Assembly (NCBI GenBank): GCA_016214905.1
Contig: JACRMQ010000002.1
Coordinates: 1 to 64,000, forward strand
Source of the DNA: Ignavibacteriales bacterium
GTDB lineage: Bacteria > Bacteroidota > Ignavibacteria > UBA10030 > SZUA-254
Reading direction: 5' to 3'
Length of the DNA: 64,000 nt
Positions 1 to 8,814 of this stretch are shown here, one piece after another (position 1 is the first letter of the stretch; every line of letters begins with the position of its first letter). Under the pieces are notes generated by a model, which saw only the letters and a program-made list of their open reading frames with translations, searched no databases and had not been told where the DNA came from. A program made the translations under genes and the position numbers.

Positions 1-1611
1 AGTGCAGGCTCGAACGGAAGTATCAGTCCGACACCAACTGCGATAGTGAACTACGGCGGAAGTCAGACATTTACAATTACACCAAGTACCGGTTATCATG
101 TTGACAGCTTGATAGTCGATGGAGTGAAGGTAACATCGGCAACGAGTTATCAGTTCACGAATGTAACTGCAGATCATACGATAAGAGTGACATTCGCGGT
201 TACCCTCATTGATGGATACCGATCTTTTTGCGCAGATAGTTTGGCGTTGACAAAAGACAATAAAGGGAAAGCTGGATTACTTGTTAAAAGGAAACCAGTA
301 CGAGCGCAATTTTCATTCGAACTTTCATCTCAATCAGAAGATATAACAGGATTATATATCGAATTCAGCAGCGGTATTGAGATAGCGTATCCTCTCATAA
401 CCAATCCGCCATCTCAGGGTGCAGCCGTTGATACGAGGTCGAAGAAGTGGGATTTTATATTCAATCCTCCGCTAACAGCCGGACAGATTGTAACAATCTC
501 AGGATATAGTAGAGAAGGAAAATTCCAGAAAGTTGTTAAATATTTCTGGAAAAAATATGGTTTACGAGAGGGAGACATAGTAAAGTATCCAACTGCGATG
601 GTGAATAATTTGAAATTACCGATGCCTAACAGGGTGAATGTTTTAGCGGAAGCATTTTTGCAAGGTGGATTCTCATCAACGGATGGAATGATAATCGGTC
701 AAAACCGTAAAATGGGGCAGGACAGTTCAAAATATTATGCCTGGTATCAAGCGGTAAAATATGGAGATGTTGTAAAAACCTTATATGCATCTCGAGTTGC
801 AAAGATGCATACGGGTATTCCCAAAGGTTTCGATCAATTTAACAATAATCAGATAATGAAAAGCAAACAAAAAATGCTTTCCCCGACAAAATATGATAAT
901 GTTTTACTAGCAGATATGATTGCGCTTAAGCTAAGTATCGTATCCAGTGCGATGAGGAAAACCCCTCTCGGATTCGGAGAATTGATATACGAAAATCCCG
1001 ATGATAGTACAAATCCATATAATGGTAAAATGGTTAAGGAGCTCGCAGCAATAGGGGATTCCTTAATGATGGGTTATTATGAAAATGGAACGCATCTATT
1101 TGCCGATGCCAGTGTTTACAATCTTTTCGATGGAACAATTAAAAGCATAAATCTTGCTTTCGAAGGAAAAATAGATACATCGTCGTTCGCTGATTCATTA
1201 ATTTTGACGGCAACAAATTTACTTGCAGATGTCCCATTTCTCAGAAAAGATTCTTCGATAGTTCCGGCAATAATTATTCCGATTAACAATCTGACAGAGG
1301 AAATTCCTGAATCATTCGAGCTATGTCAGAATTATCCGAATCCGTTTAATCCTGTAACAACCATTGAATTCCATTTGCCTGTTCAGTCGAATGTGACTCT
1401 GAACCTCTTTAATATTGTAGGCCAGCAAGTGGCAACAGTTATTGATAATGAAATATTGGATGAAGGAACACATCAACTTGATTATTATCCTGATAATCTG
1501 TCATCAGGAGTATATTTTTACAGAATAACTGCCATTGGAGTTCAGGAAGATGATGGCTCGAAACAGGATGCAAAATATACTAGCGTTAAAAAAATGATTT
1601 TAATGAAATAA
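1..1611 (+). CDS. secreted protein with InlB-like repeat and T9SS type A sorting domain (5' end outside window)
   Basis: The frame is open from base 1, so the N terminus lies upstream. The first ~65 visible residues form a bacterial InlB-type/Flg_new_2 repeat (NYGGSQTFTITPSTGYHVDS, then a VTADHTI.VTF ending). A unique middle region of about 350 residues has no motif I recognise. The last ~95 residues are a classic T9SS C-terminal domain: QNYPNPFNP, a hydrophobic beta repeat, FNIVGQQVATV, SGVYFYRI and a terminal KKMILMK. In Bacteroidota and Ignavibacteriota this domain directs export across the outer membrane and is removed or anchored. The protein is therefore predicted to be surface-exposed or released. 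Its function beyond that is unknown. Confidence 0.88.
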   Translation, partial: SAGSNGSISPTPTAIVNYGGSQTFTITPSTGYHVDSLIVDGVKVTSATSYQFTNVTADHTIRVTFAVTLIDGYRSFCADSLALTKDNKGKAGLLVKRKPVRAQFSFELSSQSEDITGLYIEFSSGIEIAYPLITNPPSQGAAVDTRSKKWDFIFNPPLTAGQIVTISGYSREGKFQKVVKYFWKKYGLREGDIVKYPTAMVNNLKLPMPNRVNVLAEAFLQGGFSSTDGMIIGQNRKMGQDSSKYYAWYQAVKYGDVVKTLYASRVAKMHTGIPKGFDQFNNNQIMKSKQKMLSPTKYDNVLLADMIALKLSIVSSAMRKTPLGFGELIYENPDDSTNPYNGKMVKELAAIGDSLMMGYYENGTHLFADASVYNLFDGTIKSINLAFEGKIDTSSFADSLILTATNLLADVPFLRKDSSIVPAIIIPINNLTEEIPESFELCQNYPNPFNPVTTIEFHLPVQSNVTLNLFNIVGQQVATVIDNEILDEGTHQLDYYPDNLSSGVYFYRITAIGVQEDDGSKQDAKYTSVKKMILMK

Positions 1612-1652
1612 TGATTACCTTATGAATATTGTCAGCTTAGGATATAACTGTT

Positions 1653-3020
1653 ATGAATGATAAGAACAAAGTAAATATCCGACTCCTTCATGTAGATGAC
1701 GAAGAAGCATTTCGGCTGCAGATCAGCGAAATACTATCGTCAGATGGTTACATTGTGGAAACAGTGGTGGATGGAGTTGAAGCAATAAATATTCTGCAGG
1801 CAAAAAGATTCGATCTTGTACTGCTTGATATATCGATGCCTAAAGTTAGCGGGATAGAAGTGCTGCATTTCATCAAAAATAACTATCCGGCTACCGAAGT
1901 TATTATGTTAACCGGAGTCGATGATCTGAAAGTGGCAGTCGATTGTATGAAAGAAGGCGCGTTCCACTATCTGACAAAACCATTCCTTGTTGATGAATTG
2001 ACTCAGGTCATCGAAAGAGCTATCGAACATCGCATCCTGAAGAACGAGAACAAAATAATGCGATCTGAGATAAATCGGATTGGTGGTAGTTCGGAGTTGA
2101 TCGGTGCGAGCCAGGCATTCAAATCGGTTATTTCAATCGCTGATAAAGTAGCTCCAACTGATAGCGGTGTACTTATACAAGGATCGAGCGGCACGGGTAA
2201 AGAATTGGTAGCTGATTATATTCATAAACACAGCTTACGTTCAGGAATGCCACTTGTGGCGATAAACTGTGCCGCAATTCCCGATACGCTGCTTGAAAGC
2301 GAACTATTCGGACATGAAAAAGGAGCTTTCACCGATGCGCGAAGTCAGAAACAAGGATTGATTGAGTTGGCAGATGGAGGTACATTATTCCTGGATGAAG
2401 TTGGTGATATAAGTTCTATCATTCAGCCCAAGTTACTTCGGTTTGTGCAGACCGGGGAATTCAGACGCATTGGTGGAAACACAACTTTACGGGCTGATGT
2501 TAGAATAATTTCGGCGACGAATAAAGACCTTCGGGAGGAAGTGAAGCAATCGAGGTTCAGAGAGGATCTTCTTTACCGTTTAAATGTTATCACTATAACC
2601 ATACCTCCGCTGCGTGAACGAAAGGAAGATATTCCGTTGTTGGTTACTAATTTTTTTAATAAAAAACTTAGAGGTAAAAAAACAAAATGGTTAAGCGGCA
2701 AGGCACTTGATGTTTTATGTAAATATGATTGGCCCGGTAATGTCAGGGAACTTGAGAATGTTCTGGAGAGTGCGGTGATACTTTCCAATGGAGATGAAAT
2801 AGAGCCGGGTGATTTACTCTTGCCGAATTATCGAAACAATTTTTCAGGATCAATCAGCGAGATAAATTCGTCGATGGGCGAAATATCATTGAAGGAACTT
2901 GAAAGAATCCATATCACGAACATTCTAAATAATGTATCGGGAGATAAAAAAATCGCCTCGAAAGTTTTGGGTATCAGCTTAAAAACTCTCTATACAAAAA
3001 TCGCTCAATATAATCTTTAA
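1653..3020 (+). CDS. sigma54-dependent response regulator (NtrC family)
   Basis: Three-part NtrC architecture in 455 residues. The receiver domain spans 8-125, with acidic pocket D15/D16, phospho-acceptor D59, T87 and K109. The AAA+ domain spans ~145-375, with Walker A GSSGTGKE at 177-184, the sigma54-contact loop GAFTDA at 224-229 (a common variant of GAFTGA) and Walker B GGTLFLDE. The C-terminal Fis-type helix-turn-helix ends SLKTLYTKIAQYNL. It would use ATP hydrolysis to open promoters held by sigma54 RNA polymerase. It begins 41 bases after the T9SS cargo gene on the same strand, with AGGA ahead of the ATG. No histidine kinase is adjacent, so its partner is unknown. Confidence 0.93.
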   Translation: MNDKNKVNIRLLHVDDEEAFRLQISEILSSDGYIVETVVDGVEAINILQAKRFDLVLLDISMPKVSGIEVLHFIKNNYPATEVIMLTGVDDLKVAVDCMKEGAFHYLTKPFLVDELTQVIERAIEHRILKNENKIMRSEINRIGGSSELIGASQAFKSVISIADKVAPTDSGVLIQGSSGTGKELVADYIHKHSLRSGMPLVAINCAAIPDTLLESELFGHEKGAFTDARSQKQGLIELADGGTLFLDEVGDISSIIQPKLLRFVQTGEFRRIGGNTTLRADVRIISATNKDLREEVKQSRFREDLLYRLNVITITIPPLRERKEDIPLLVTNFFNKKLRGKKTKWLSGKALDVLCKYDWPGNVRELENVLESAVILSNGDEIEPGDLLLPNYRNNFSGSISEINSSMGEISLKELERIHITNILNNVSGDKKIASKVLGISLKTLYTKIAQYNL

Positions 3021-3486
3021 TCTATCTAATCAAAATATAGCGATCGATTGGATGTCATTATCATAATTTCTACATACATTTGTAGAATTTAAAATCTTCT
3101 TACCATTTTATCATCAGATCCGGGAAATATCATATATCCATAACTTATTCAAATGGAAAGAGATAGATGATTTTATTTACTTCCTGATCATGCTGCCCGA
3201 TGTTGGCATCGAATTTGATCATTAATATTTAAGAGAAAATAATGATTGATGTCAGGTCCACGAAAAATGAAAAATATAATCTGATCGAGAATTAATGAAA
3301 TTAAAGTACATCTGGCAATTGCGGGAATAAATTAATCAAATAACAGTTATTCATACTGTCCTCCTGATGCCGTGCGTATACCCCCTTTGCGTACGGCATT
3401 TTTGTTTGATACTCAATCGGTTTTTTCATATATTCCTTTCGCTACAACTTATTGTTTTATCATCTATTTAAGAGAAAATATATTGC
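3021..3486 (+). other. 466-base intergenic region, candidate small RNA plus aspS leader
   Basis: No convincing protein gene. A 15-base direct repeat (ATTTAAGAGAAAATA) occurs at 3227-3241, just ahead of a 17-codon ATG frame (3243-3296), and again at 3466-3480, just ahead of the aspS start. A strong intrinsic terminator at 3367-3407 lies ~350 bases beyond the upstream stop and ~80 bases before aspS. It is therefore better explained as the end of an independent short transcript than of the regulator mRNA. The stretch before the hairpin holds CCTCCT and the loop holds CCCCC; both could pair with Shine-Dalgarno sequences. The small RNA is an inference. Confidence 0.35.
3367..3407 (+). terminator. 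intrinsic terminator upstream of aspS
   Basis: Inverted repeat ATGCCGT (3367-3373) / ACGGCAT (3393-3399), followed by TTTTTGTTT. The loop is C-rich. Orientation is plus strand. Confidence 0.75.
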
Positions 3487-5250
3487 ATGAATTATAAACA
3501 ACGTACACACACCTGTGGAGAATTAAGAGCAACTGATGCGGGAAAGATTATTACTCTTACCGGTTGGGTAGATTTTCAGCGTGATCTTGGCGGAGTTATC
3601 TTTGTTGTCGTCCGTGATCGTTACGGCAAAACTCAGGTTGTATTTAATCCGCAAAATAATCCTCAGCTTCATCAGCAAGCTGCCTCTCTTAGAAGTGAAG
3701 ATGTTATTTCCGTATCTGGTAAAGTGAATCATCGTCCGGATGGTATGATTAATCCTAATATGCCAACGGGTGAAATTGATGTCACCGCGGAAGAACTTAC
3801 AATAGTAACTAAAGCCGATGTACCGCCGTTCGGAATAACTGACGATGTTAACGCGAGCGAAGAGTTGCGTCTCCAATATCGATATCTTGATCTCCGTCGG
3901 CCCGCAATGCAGAAGAACTTTATAACTCGTCATCATATGTATCAGATTACACGCAAATATTATGATGAGCTGAAATTCATCGAGGTAGAAACCCCGATAC
4001 TTATGAAGAGCACTCCGGAAGGTGCACGCGATTATCTTGTTCCGAGTCGGGTTCACCATGGAAAATTCTACGCGCTTCCGCAATCGCCGCAAACGTACAA
4101 GCAATTGCTGATGGTTTCAGGGATGGATAGATATTTTCAAATTGTGAAATGTTTCCGCGATGAAGATTTGCGCGCAGATCGTCAACCTGAATTCACTCAG
4201 ATCGATGTTGAAATGTCTTTTGTTGATGAAGAAGATATTTATCGGGTGACGGAAGGTTTGATGAAGCGGTTCTTTAAAGAGATTAAAGGAATCGATATAC
4301 AAACTCCGTTTCCACGTTTGACATACAAAGACGCGATTGAAATGTATGGTTCGGATAAACCGGATTTAAGATTTGATTTGAAGTTCACCAATATAAATGA
4401 GTTGGTTCAAGATTCAGGATTCAAGATTTTTGCAGATGTTGTAAAAAAGGGTGGAGATGTTGCCGGATTTGTTGCGTCGCAATGTGCAAATTATTCACGT
4501 AGTCAGCTTGATCTCCTTACTGATCTCGCAAAGAAATTAGGCGCAGGTGGATTGGTATGGATGAAAGTTACAGCAGATACCGTTGAATCACCGATCGAAA
4601 AATTTATCGGTAAAGAAGTCCTTACCAGCATCAAGAATAAAATGAAAGCTAATGTCGGTGATCTTATTTTACTAATCTCCGATAGTTGGATAAAGACGTA
4701 CACCATACTTGGTAATCTCCGGCTTGAAATCGGCAAAAGATTGAATCTTCTAGACGAATCGAAAAATAATTTGTTATGGGTTACTGACTTCCCGATGTTC
4801 GAATATGATGAAATCGAAAAAAGGTACGTGGCAGTCCATCATCCATTCACATCACCAAAGTTGGAAGATTTATCGTTGTTAGACTCCGATCCGTCAAAAG
4901 CTCACGCGAGAGCGTACGATTTAGTTTTTAACGGAAGTGAAATTGCAGGTGGAAGCATTCGTATTCATGACCGTGCATTGCAGAGTAAAGTATTTGGATT
5001 GTTAGGAATCAGCGAAGAACAGGCAAAGAAGAAATTCGGATTTTTACTCGAAGCATTTCGTTATGGCGCACCACCTCACGGCGGAATTGCTTATGGGTTT
5101 GACCGTATCTGCATGTTGTTAACGGGAGAAAAATCTATTCGCGATGTAATTGCGTTTCCGAAAACAACGAGCGCAATGTCGTTGATGGATGAATCACCGT
5201 CAGAAGTCGATGAAGCACAATTAAAAGAGCTGCATATAAAAATCGTATGA
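3487..5250 (+). CDS. aspS: aspartyl-tRNA synthetase, bacterial type
   Basis: Class II aminoacyl-tRNA synthetase that charges tRNA-Asp in the cytoplasm. At 587 residues it matches the bacterial family. An N-terminal OB-fold anticodon-binding domain (about 1-105) contains TLTGWVDFQRDLGG. The catalytic core shows motif 2 (FRDEDLRADRQPEFTQID) and motif 3 (GGIAYGFDRICMLLTG). A bacterial GAD insertion lies between (about 290-410). The start follows AAGAGAAAATATATTGC, a weak purine-rich ribosome site that repeats a sequence found 240 bases upstream. No second synthetase or amidotransferase gene is nearby, so whether it discriminates against tRNA-Asn cannot be settled here. Confidence 0.97.
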   Translation: MNYKQRTHTCGELRATDAGKIITLTGWVDFQRDLGGVIFVVVRDRYGKTQVVFNPQNNPQLHQQAASLRSEDVISVSGKVNHRPDGMINPNMPTGEIDVTAEELTIVTKADVPPFGITDDVNASEELRLQYRYLDLRRPAMQKNFITRHHMYQITRKYYDELKFIEVETPILMKSTPEGARDYLVPSRVHHGKFYALPQSPQTYKQLLMVSGMDRYFQIVKCFRDEDLRADRQPEFTQIDVEMSFVDEEDIYRVTEGLMKRFFKEIKGIDIQTPFPRLTYKDAIEMYGSDKPDLRFDLKFTNINELVQDSGFKIFADVVKKGGDVAGFVASQCANYSRSQLDLLTDLAKKLGAGGLVWMKVTADTVESPIEKFIGKEVLTSIKNKMKANVGDLILLISDSWIKTYTILGNLRLEIGKRLNLLDESKNNLLWVTDFPMFEYDEIEKRYVAVHHPFTSPKLEDLSLLDSDPSKAHARAYDLVFNGSEIAGGSIRIHDRALQSKVFGLLGISEEQAKKKFGFLLEAFRYGAPPHGGIAYGFDRICMLLTGEKSIRDVIAFPKTTSAMSLMDESPSEVDEAQLKELHIKIV

Positions 5251-5296
5251 TAGAAATCATTGAAACCAAATTTATTTATTGGGATAGTAAAACATA

Positions 5297-5878
5297 ATGA
5301 AACAAATCGTGCCACAGGAGATCATCGAAAAGAGAATCTTTCTGATAAGAGGGCAGAAGGTCATGCTCGATTTCCATCTTGCTGGACTTTACGAGGTTGA
5401 AACAAAGGCCCTCAAGAGAGCCGTTAAAAGGAACCTTGAAAGATTTCCAGACGATTTTTGTTTTGCATTATCTGATGAAGAATGGAATAACTTGAGGTAC
5501 CAATTTGGCACCTCAAGTTCTGCACAATGGGGAGGGAGGCGTTACCTGCCTTACGTCTTCACAGAACAGGGTGTCGCGATGCTCTCATCAGTTCTGAGAA
5601 GCAAGAAAGCCATTCAAGTTAACATCGAAATTATGCGTGCATTTGTTAGGTTAAGGGAAATATTAGCGACTCACAAAGACTTAGCCCGCAAGCTGGAAGA
5701 AATGGAAAAGAAATATGATGCACAATTTAAAATTGTATTCGATGCAATTCGTCAATTGATGCTACCTCCCGAAAAGCCAAAACGCCCGATTGGCTTTCAT
5801 ATAGAGGAAAAGAAAGTTAAATATTCGGTAAAAAATAAATTTAAGGGTAAATATTTAAATTATAAGTCTGAAATCTAA
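5297..5878 (+). CDS. ORF6N domain protein
   Basis: 193 residues. The N-terminal half (about 8-110) is an ORF6N domain: [68 protein letters not shown]6N is a phage-derived putative DNA-binding domain related to KilA-N/BRO proteins and is common as a stand-alone chromosomal gene. The C-terminal ~80 residues are charged, with a predicted coiled coil ([19 protein letters not shown]). It lies 46 bases after aspS and 30 before the HMG-CoA synthase gene. It has a weak ribosome site and no evident link to either pathway. A regulatory or anti-phage role is possible but unproven. Confidence 0.85.
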   Translation: MKQIVPQEIIEKRIFLIRGQKVMLDFHLAGLYEVETKALKRAVKRNLERFPDDFCFALSDEEWNNLRYQFGTSSSAQWGGRRYLPYVFTEQGVAMLSSVLRSKKAIQVNIEIMRAFVRLREILATHKDLARKLEEMEKKYDAQFKIVFDAIRQLMLPPEKPKRPIGFHIEEKKVKYSVKNKFKGKYLNYKSEI

Positions 5879-5908
5879 AAAATCCAAAAATCTATTTAAG
5901 GAGAACTT

Positions 5909-6955
5909 ATGATCGGAATTGTTGGTTTTGGCGCGTACCTTCCTCGGTACCGCATAAAAGCAGAAACGATCGCAAAGCAATGGGGAATGGATGCTAATGC
6001 GATTGTTCGTGGTTTGCAGTTAAATGAAAAAACTGTCCCCGGACAGGATGAAGATACGATAACTATTTCTGTCGCGGCAGCGAAGAATGCACTTTTGCGT
6101 GCGCAAATCGATCCGCAGGAAATTGGTGCATTGTACATTGGATCTGAATCGCATCCATACGCTGTGAAACCGAGCGGCACAATTGTGATCGATGCACTCG
6201 GAGTTGGTCCCCATGTTCACGTTGCGAGCTACGAGTTTGCATGTAAAGCAGGAAGTGAAGCAATGTTTGTTGCATATAGTCTTGTTAAAGCAGGCGAGAT
6301 GAAATATGCAATGGGCATCGGTGCCGATACATCTCAGGGTGCACCGGGCGATGCACTGGAATATTCCGCATCAGCAGGCGGCGCAGCGTTCATCATGGGA
6401 AGCGAGAAAGTTGTGGCTGAAATTCTTTTCACTCACTCTTACACATCCGATACTCCCGATTTCTGGCGGCGTGAAGGTGAAGACTATCCTCGTCACGGCG
6501 GAAGATTCACTGGCGACCCTGCATACTTCAAACATGTTATGGGTGCCGCAAACGCACTTCTAGAAAAATCGAAAATGAAACCTTCCGAATTCAAGTATGC
6601 TGTGTTTCATATGCCGAATGGCAAATTTCCACAGGAAGTCGGCAAGCGTCTCGGTTTTACAAAAGAGCAATTGGAAGTCGGATGGATTGTTCCGTGGATG
6701 GGTAACACTTATTCAGGTTCATCCCCAACCGGACTTGCAGCGATTCTCGATGTTGCCAAGCCGGATGATAAGATATTTATGGTCTCGTTCGGTTCAGGCG
6801 CGGGCAGTGATGGATTTATTTATCGTGCAACAAAAGAGATCACCAAAGTTCAGAATCGCGCGCCGAAGTTAAGAGATTATCTTGATAAAGATAAAATCTA
6901 TTTAGACTACGGTCAGTATGCGAAGTTCCGTAAAAAAATTAAACTTAATGAATAA
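5909..6955 (+). CDS. hydroxymethylglutaryl-CoA synthase, archaeal type
   Basis: Condenses acetyl-CoA with acetoacetyl-CoA to HMG-CoA, the second step of the mevalonate pathway. The 348 residues match the short archaeal-type family, not the ~390-450 residue bacterial/eukaryotic form. Visible catalytic residues are Glu80 in ESHPYAVKP, Cys112 in SYEFACKAGSEA and His234 in YAVFHMPNGKFP. The start ATG follows AAGGAGAACTT. A thiolase and a DUF35 gene follow immediately; in archaea these three proteins form one complex that channels the acetoacetyl intermediate. Plasmid-type HMG synthase homologues in polyketide clusters are less likely, because no acyl-carrier protein or polyketide synthase is nearby. 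Confidence 0.92.
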   Translation: MIGIVGFGAYLPRYRIKAETIAKQWGMDANAIVRGLQLNEKTVPGQDEDTITISVAAAKNALLRAQIDPQEIGALYIGSESHPYAVKPSGTIVIDALGVGPHVHVASYEFACKAGSEAMFVAYSLVKAGEMKYAMGIGADTSQGAPGDALEYSASAGGAAFIMGSEKVVAEILFTHSYTSDTPDFWRREGEDYPRHGGRFTGDPAYFKHVMGAANALLEKSKMKPSEFKYAVFHMPNGKFPQEVGKRLGFTKEQLEVGWIVPWMGNTYSGSSPTGLAAILDVAKPDDKIFMVSFGSGAGSDGFIYRATKEITKVQNRAPKLRDYLDKDKIYLDYGQYAKFRKKIKLNE

Positions 6956-6967
6956 GGAGACCCGACC

Positions 6968-8119
6968 ATGAGAGATGTAGTAGTTATTGGAGCCGGCATG
7001 ACGAAGTTCGGCGAGCTTTGGGGCAAATCAATAAAAGATATTTTTGTTGAAGCCGCACTTAAAGCGATTGAAGATGCCGGAGTTAAACAAATTGACTCGA
7101 TGTACGTAGGTGCGATGTCGTCTGGTTTATTCGTTGGGCAGGAACATTTAGGCGCGGTGATGGCAGATTATCTTGGTGTAACTCCGATTCCGGCAACACA
7201 CGTTGAATCGGCTTGCGCCTCAGGCGGCGTTTCGTTCCGACAAGCATATCTTGAAGTTGCTTCAGGTGCGAGTGATATAGTACTTGCAGGCGGTGTTGAG
7301 AAGATGACAGACGGTGCCGATGTAACAGAAGCATTGGCAACCGCCGCCGATCAAGAATATGAAGTTTATCAGGGAGTTACATTCCCCGGATTATATGCAA
7401 TGATCGCACACGCTCATATGAAAGAATTCGGCACAACACGGAAACAGCTTGCCGCAGTTGCTGTGAAGAATCATCGTAACGGTGCCAAGAATCCAAACGC
7501 GCAATTTCGTTCGGATATTACAATAGATCAAGTCCTTAACGCGACAATGGTCTCTGATCCGTTCGGGTTGCTCGATTGCTCACCAGTGAGCGATGGAGCC
7601 GCAGCCGTAATTGTCACAACGATGGAGATTGCAAAGAAACTTAAGAAGAAACCAATCAAAGTTATCGCATCTGCGCAAGCTTCCGATACGATAGCGCTTC
7701 ACAGCCGACCGAGCATTACAACTCTCGGTTCTGTTGTGAATGCCGCGAAGAAAGCATACAAGATGGCAGGATTGAAACCATCTGATATCGATCTTTGCGA
7801 AGTGCACGATTGCTTCACGATTGCAGAGATTGTTGTTTCGGAAGATTTAGGATTTTTCAAGAAAGGCGAAGGGGGAAAAGCCGCTGAGAAAGGTTTGACT
7901 GCAATCGGCGGAAAAATTCCAATCAACACAAGCGGCGGACTGAAATCTAAAGGTCATCCGGTTGGAGCAACAGGCATCGCGCAAATAATTGAACTTTACG
8001 AACAACTCAATGGCAAAGCAGGCGACCGTCAGGTTAAAGGCGCGCGTATCGGTATGGCGCAGAACATGGGCGGAAGCGGCGCAAGCTGTGTCATTCATAT
8101 ACTGGAGGGCGGAAAATGA
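6968..8119 (+). CDS. acetoacetyl-CoA thiolase (archaeal-type thiolase)
   Basis: Joins two acetyl-CoA to give acetoacetyl-CoA, the unfavourable first mevalonate step. 383 residues. The nucleophile is Cys83 in [11 protein letters not shown]. The C-terminal half carries HDCFTIAEI and the [14 protein letters not shown] loop, typical of the SCP2/archaeal thiolase branch. It starts 12 bases after the HMG-CoA synthase stop with an AAGGAGA ribosome site. Its stop overlaps the next start by four bases (ATGA), so translation is coupled. Some members of this branch act on other acyl-CoAs; the fixed neighbourhood supports the acetoacetyl-CoA role. Confidence 0.92.
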   Translation: MRDVVVIGAGMTKFGELWGKSIKDIFVEAALKAIEDAGVKQIDSMYVGAMSSGLFVGQEHLGAVMADYLGVTPIPATHVESACASGGVSFRQAYLEVASGASDIVLAGGVEKMTDGADVTEALATAADQEYEVYQGVTFPGLYAMIAHAHMKEFGTTRKQLAAVAVKNHRNGAKNPNAQFRSDITIDQVLNATMVSDPFGLLDCSPVSDGAAAVIVTTMEIAKKLKKKPIKVIASAQASDTIALHSRPSITTLGSVVNAAKKAYKMAGLKPSDIDLCEVHDCFTIAEIVVSEDLGFFKKGEGGKAAEKGLTAIGGKIPINTSGGLKSKGHPVGATGIAQIIELYEQLNGKAGDRQVKGARIGMAQNMGGSGASCVIHILEGGK

Positions 8120-8508
8120 TTACTGCACGTTATCATCGCGAAATTCCTCAACGCTATCGGCTCGAAGCAGGCAAATGCACAAAGTGCGGATATGTTGCTT
8201 TCCCGCCGCGGCTTGTTTGCCCGAAGTGTAACACGAAAAAATTCAAACCAATCGTGTTGAAGGATGAAGGGAAAATAATTACCTACACTGTAATTCGTGT
8301 GGGACCCGATAAATTTTCAAAAGAGACTCCATACGCAATCGGAATTATCGAGTTGAACGATAAACTCCGTTTGACAGCTCAGATCGCAGGTGTGGTTGAT
8401 TTTGATAAACTGAAGATCGGACAGAAGGTGAAGCTCGTCTTCCGCAAAATTCAAGACGACGGCAAAGCCGGCATACACATGTATGGGTATAAAGCTGTAC
8501 TAGTTTAA
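8116..8508 (+). CDS. DUF35 zinc-ribbon/OB-fold protein, thiolase-HMGCS scaffold
   Basis: 130 residues. An N-terminal helix is followed by a rubredoxin-like zinc ribbon with Cys21, Cys24, Cys35 and Cys38 (KCTKCG and VCPKCN), then an OB-fold ([18 protein letters not shown] to [15 protein letters not shown]). This is the DUF35/ChsH2-type family. In methanogenic archaea the DUF35 subunit bridges thiolase and HMG-CoA synthase and holds the swinging CoA arm between their active sites. ATGA overlap with the thiolase gene implies matched stoichiometry. No terminator is obvious directly after the stop. Confidence 0.9.
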   Translation: MITARYHREIPQRYRLEAGKCTKCGYVAFPPRLVCPKCNTKKFKPIVLKDEGKIITYTVIRVGPDKFSKETPYAIGIIELNDKLRLTAQIAGVVDFDKLKIGQKVKLVFRKIQDDGKAGIHMYGYKAVLV

Positions 8509-8512
8509 GAAT

Positions 8513-8559
8513 GTGCGACTCACTTTCAGCATAGGTTCTTGGTTGGAAGTGAGTCGTAC
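8513..8559. repeat. dispersed inverted repeat, copy 1
   Basis: Arms at 8513-8527 (begins GTGCGACTCAC) and 8546-8559 (ends GAGTCGTAC), loop about 18 bases containing GGTTGG. Copy 2 lies at 22158-22204 with matching loop words. One T:A pair of the stem becomes G:C in copy 2, a compensatory change. Confidence 0.75.
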
Positions 8560-8575
8560 TTAAATTTCCGAAGGA

Positions 8576-8672
8576 ACACGAAGCATCTTCGAGTAACTTC
8601 GTACCTGCACGCCGGTGCATTTTCTTGTTCGAGTTTCGGCATGCAGGCGTGTCTTCTCCGTGATCTTCGTGT
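8576..8672. repeat. short element bounded by ACACGAAG inverted repeats
   Basis: Left end ACACGAAG followed by CATC, right end GATCTTCGTGT, so the ends are near-perfect inverted repeats 97 bases apart. Internal hairpin TGCAC/GTGCA. Related words (TTACACGAAG, CACGAAGATC) recur at 11621-11688. Possibly a degenerate miniature element. Confidence 0.45.
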
Positions 8673-8723
8673 AACAAACACCTTGCTGGGAAGGAGTTCC
8701 ACTCCTGACCCAAGCGGAAAGAG

Positions 8724-8784
8724 GATTTGATTTTGTATCTATTTCATCATACACTCTCGTTATGTTTATATAGATAATTGGCAA
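8724..8784 (+). promoter_or_regulatory. promoter-like block A, recurring upstream of other accessory genes
   Basis: GATTTGATTT, then a T-rich stretch with ATCATACA, then TAGATAATT. By eye it aligns with blocks at 22216-22277 and 22604-22665. In all three cases a short accessory gene starts 15-31 bases downstream. A shared promoter is the simplest reading. Confidence 0.4.
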
Positions 8785-8814
8785 TGTAATTAAAATTATA
8801 TAGGGGAGAGTATT

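Larger units (their letters stand above)
8509..8814. other. 306-base intergenic patch of stacked inverted repeats and a promoter-like block
   Basis: No gene. In order: a long inverted repeat at 8513-8559 that recurs near 22.2 kb; an element bounded by ACACGAAG (8576-8583) and its inverse (8662-8672), related to one near 11.6 kb; a small GGAGT/ACTCC hairpin near 8695; and an AT-rich block at 8724-8784 that recurs twice near 22.2-22.7 kb. GGGGAGAG then serves as the ribosome site of the next gene. Confidence 0.6.

Noticed and set aside
2524-2700. GAFTDA instead of GAFTGA in the first sigma54 activator as a sign of lost sigma54 contact
   Set aside because: GAFTDA is a frequent natural variant in otherwise normal NtrC-family proteins, and all other motifs are intact.
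3523-4104. 193-codon minus-strand frame inside aspS
   Set aside because: Antisense shadow of a well-conserved synthetase; no ribosome site and no family resemblance.
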